This document shows positions 39,470 through 39,609 of a stretch of 39,609 nt of DNA, piece by piece. Source of the DNA: an uncultured Flavobacteriales bacterium (GTDB lineage Bacteria > Bacteroidota > Bacteroidia > Flavobacteriales_D > Sanyastnellaceae). Where the stretch lies: assembly GCA_905479115.1 (NCBI GenBank), contig CAJQLF010000030.1:1-39609 (forward strand), in the 5' to 3' direction. A model generated the notes under the pieces. It saw only the letters and a program-made list of their open reading frames with translations. It did no database searches and was not told the DNA's origin. The position numbers and the translations under genes are program-made. The stretch's first letter is position 1; every line of letters starts with the position of its first letter.

Positions 39470-39609
39470 TCACTTCTGATTCACAGGACGAATGGCCGAA
39501 CGGGATGTTTCGTGCGCTTCGATGTCCTCCCTGTCCATGCGCTGCTTGCGGAATTGACCCGAATGATACAGCGGTGTCTGGTTGCTGTAAAATGGACTGA
39601 AGACATTGC
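39470..39609 (-). CDS. C-terminal end of a minus-strand gene (5' part outside window)
   Basis: On the minus strand the frame is open from the window edge to a TGA at 39472-39470, giving 45 residues (NVFSPFYSNQTPLYHSGQFR ... RPVNQK) with natural codon use. The basic, polar sequence looks like a protein tail. The other two frames either stop close by or give unlikely composition. It converges on the PorP/SprF-like gene with 16 bases between stops. The family cannot be assigned from this fragment. Confidence 0.45.
   Translation of the reverse strand, partial: NVFSPFYSNQTPLYHSGQFRKQRMDREDIEAHETSRSAIRPVNQK

Noticed and set aside
1-39609. tRNA, rRNA, insertion sequences, prophage or plasmid genes
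   Set aside because: No transposase, integrase, phage or replication genes, no terminal inverted repeats with target duplications, and no tRNA-like cloverleaf were noticed in the short intergenic gaps.

Overview
The window looks like a chromosomal segment of a free-living, probably marine or aquatic member of the Bacteroidota, most likely Flavobacteriales of the Cryomorphaceae/Schleiferiaceae kind. The evidence is the many type IX secretion system (T9SS) cargo proteins with type A sorting domains (genes at 1, 8948, 15440, 18250) or type B (CHU_C / gliding-motility-associated) C-termini (22489, 34830). A PorP/SprF-like outer-membrane protein, many lipoproteins, weak Shine-Dalgarno signals and a few TAnnTTTG-type -7 boxes fit the same picture. 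The genus cannot be fixed from the sequence. Genes are densely packed, often overlapping, and use the standard code. I see no rRNA, tRNA, CRISPR array, insertion sequence or prophage gene.

Layout. 1-5700: the end of a T9SS cargo gene, two NTF2-like lipoproteins converging on a bidirectional terminator, a six-repeat VDYASQA (DUF6150-type) protein framed by A-rich repeats, and a secreted GH81 endo-beta-1,3-glucanase with a carbohydrate-binding-like domain and a dockerin-like tail. 5700-8000: a minus-strand redox/stress group (Crp/Fnr regulator, YceI, CDGSH iron-sulfur protein, pirin). 8000-16600: a third NTF2-like lipoprotein, a fatty-acid-hydroxylase / secreted intradiol dioxygenase / small membrane protein operon, a dockerin-like secreted protein, a TonB-dependent receptor with an ABM-type small protein, a peroxiredoxin-like protein, a small lipoprotein and a secreted deiodinase-like thioredoxin-fold protein. 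16600-22400: a minus-strand run with a lipid module (alpha/beta-hydrolase-like protein, YnbA-like CDP-alcohol phosphatidyltransferase, YnbB-like CdsA, PlsC-type acyltransferase), followed by a secreted Kazal-type inhibitor coupled to a histone-deacetylase-family enzyme, and a cyclophilin lipoprotein. 22400-30600: a type B adhesin, a phospholipid-methyltransferase-like enzyme diverging from a short-chain fatty acid transporter, purT coupled to a cyanophycinase-like lipoprotein, and a SulP transporter.

30678-39453 is the most striking part. Seven genes follow each other with every junction overlapping (20, 1, 4, 4, 4 and 20 bases): two lipoproteins with DUF1549-like motifs, a Tat-exported DUF1501-type protein, a lipoprotein cytochrome c with a CX4CH haem motif, a small lipoprotein, a 1213-residue CUB-like/CHU_C adhesin and a PorP/SprF-like protein. 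This resembles a split, lipid-anchored version of the planctomycete cytochrome/DUF1549 plus DUF1501 pair joined to a T9SS surface module. Its function is not established and it is my best candidate for an undescribed system.

The overall picture is of a particle- or alga-associated heterotroph that invests in secreted hydrolases, inhibitors and adhesins. Functional calls rest on motifs read by eye, with no database search. Gene starts are often uncertain because ribosome binding sites are weak.
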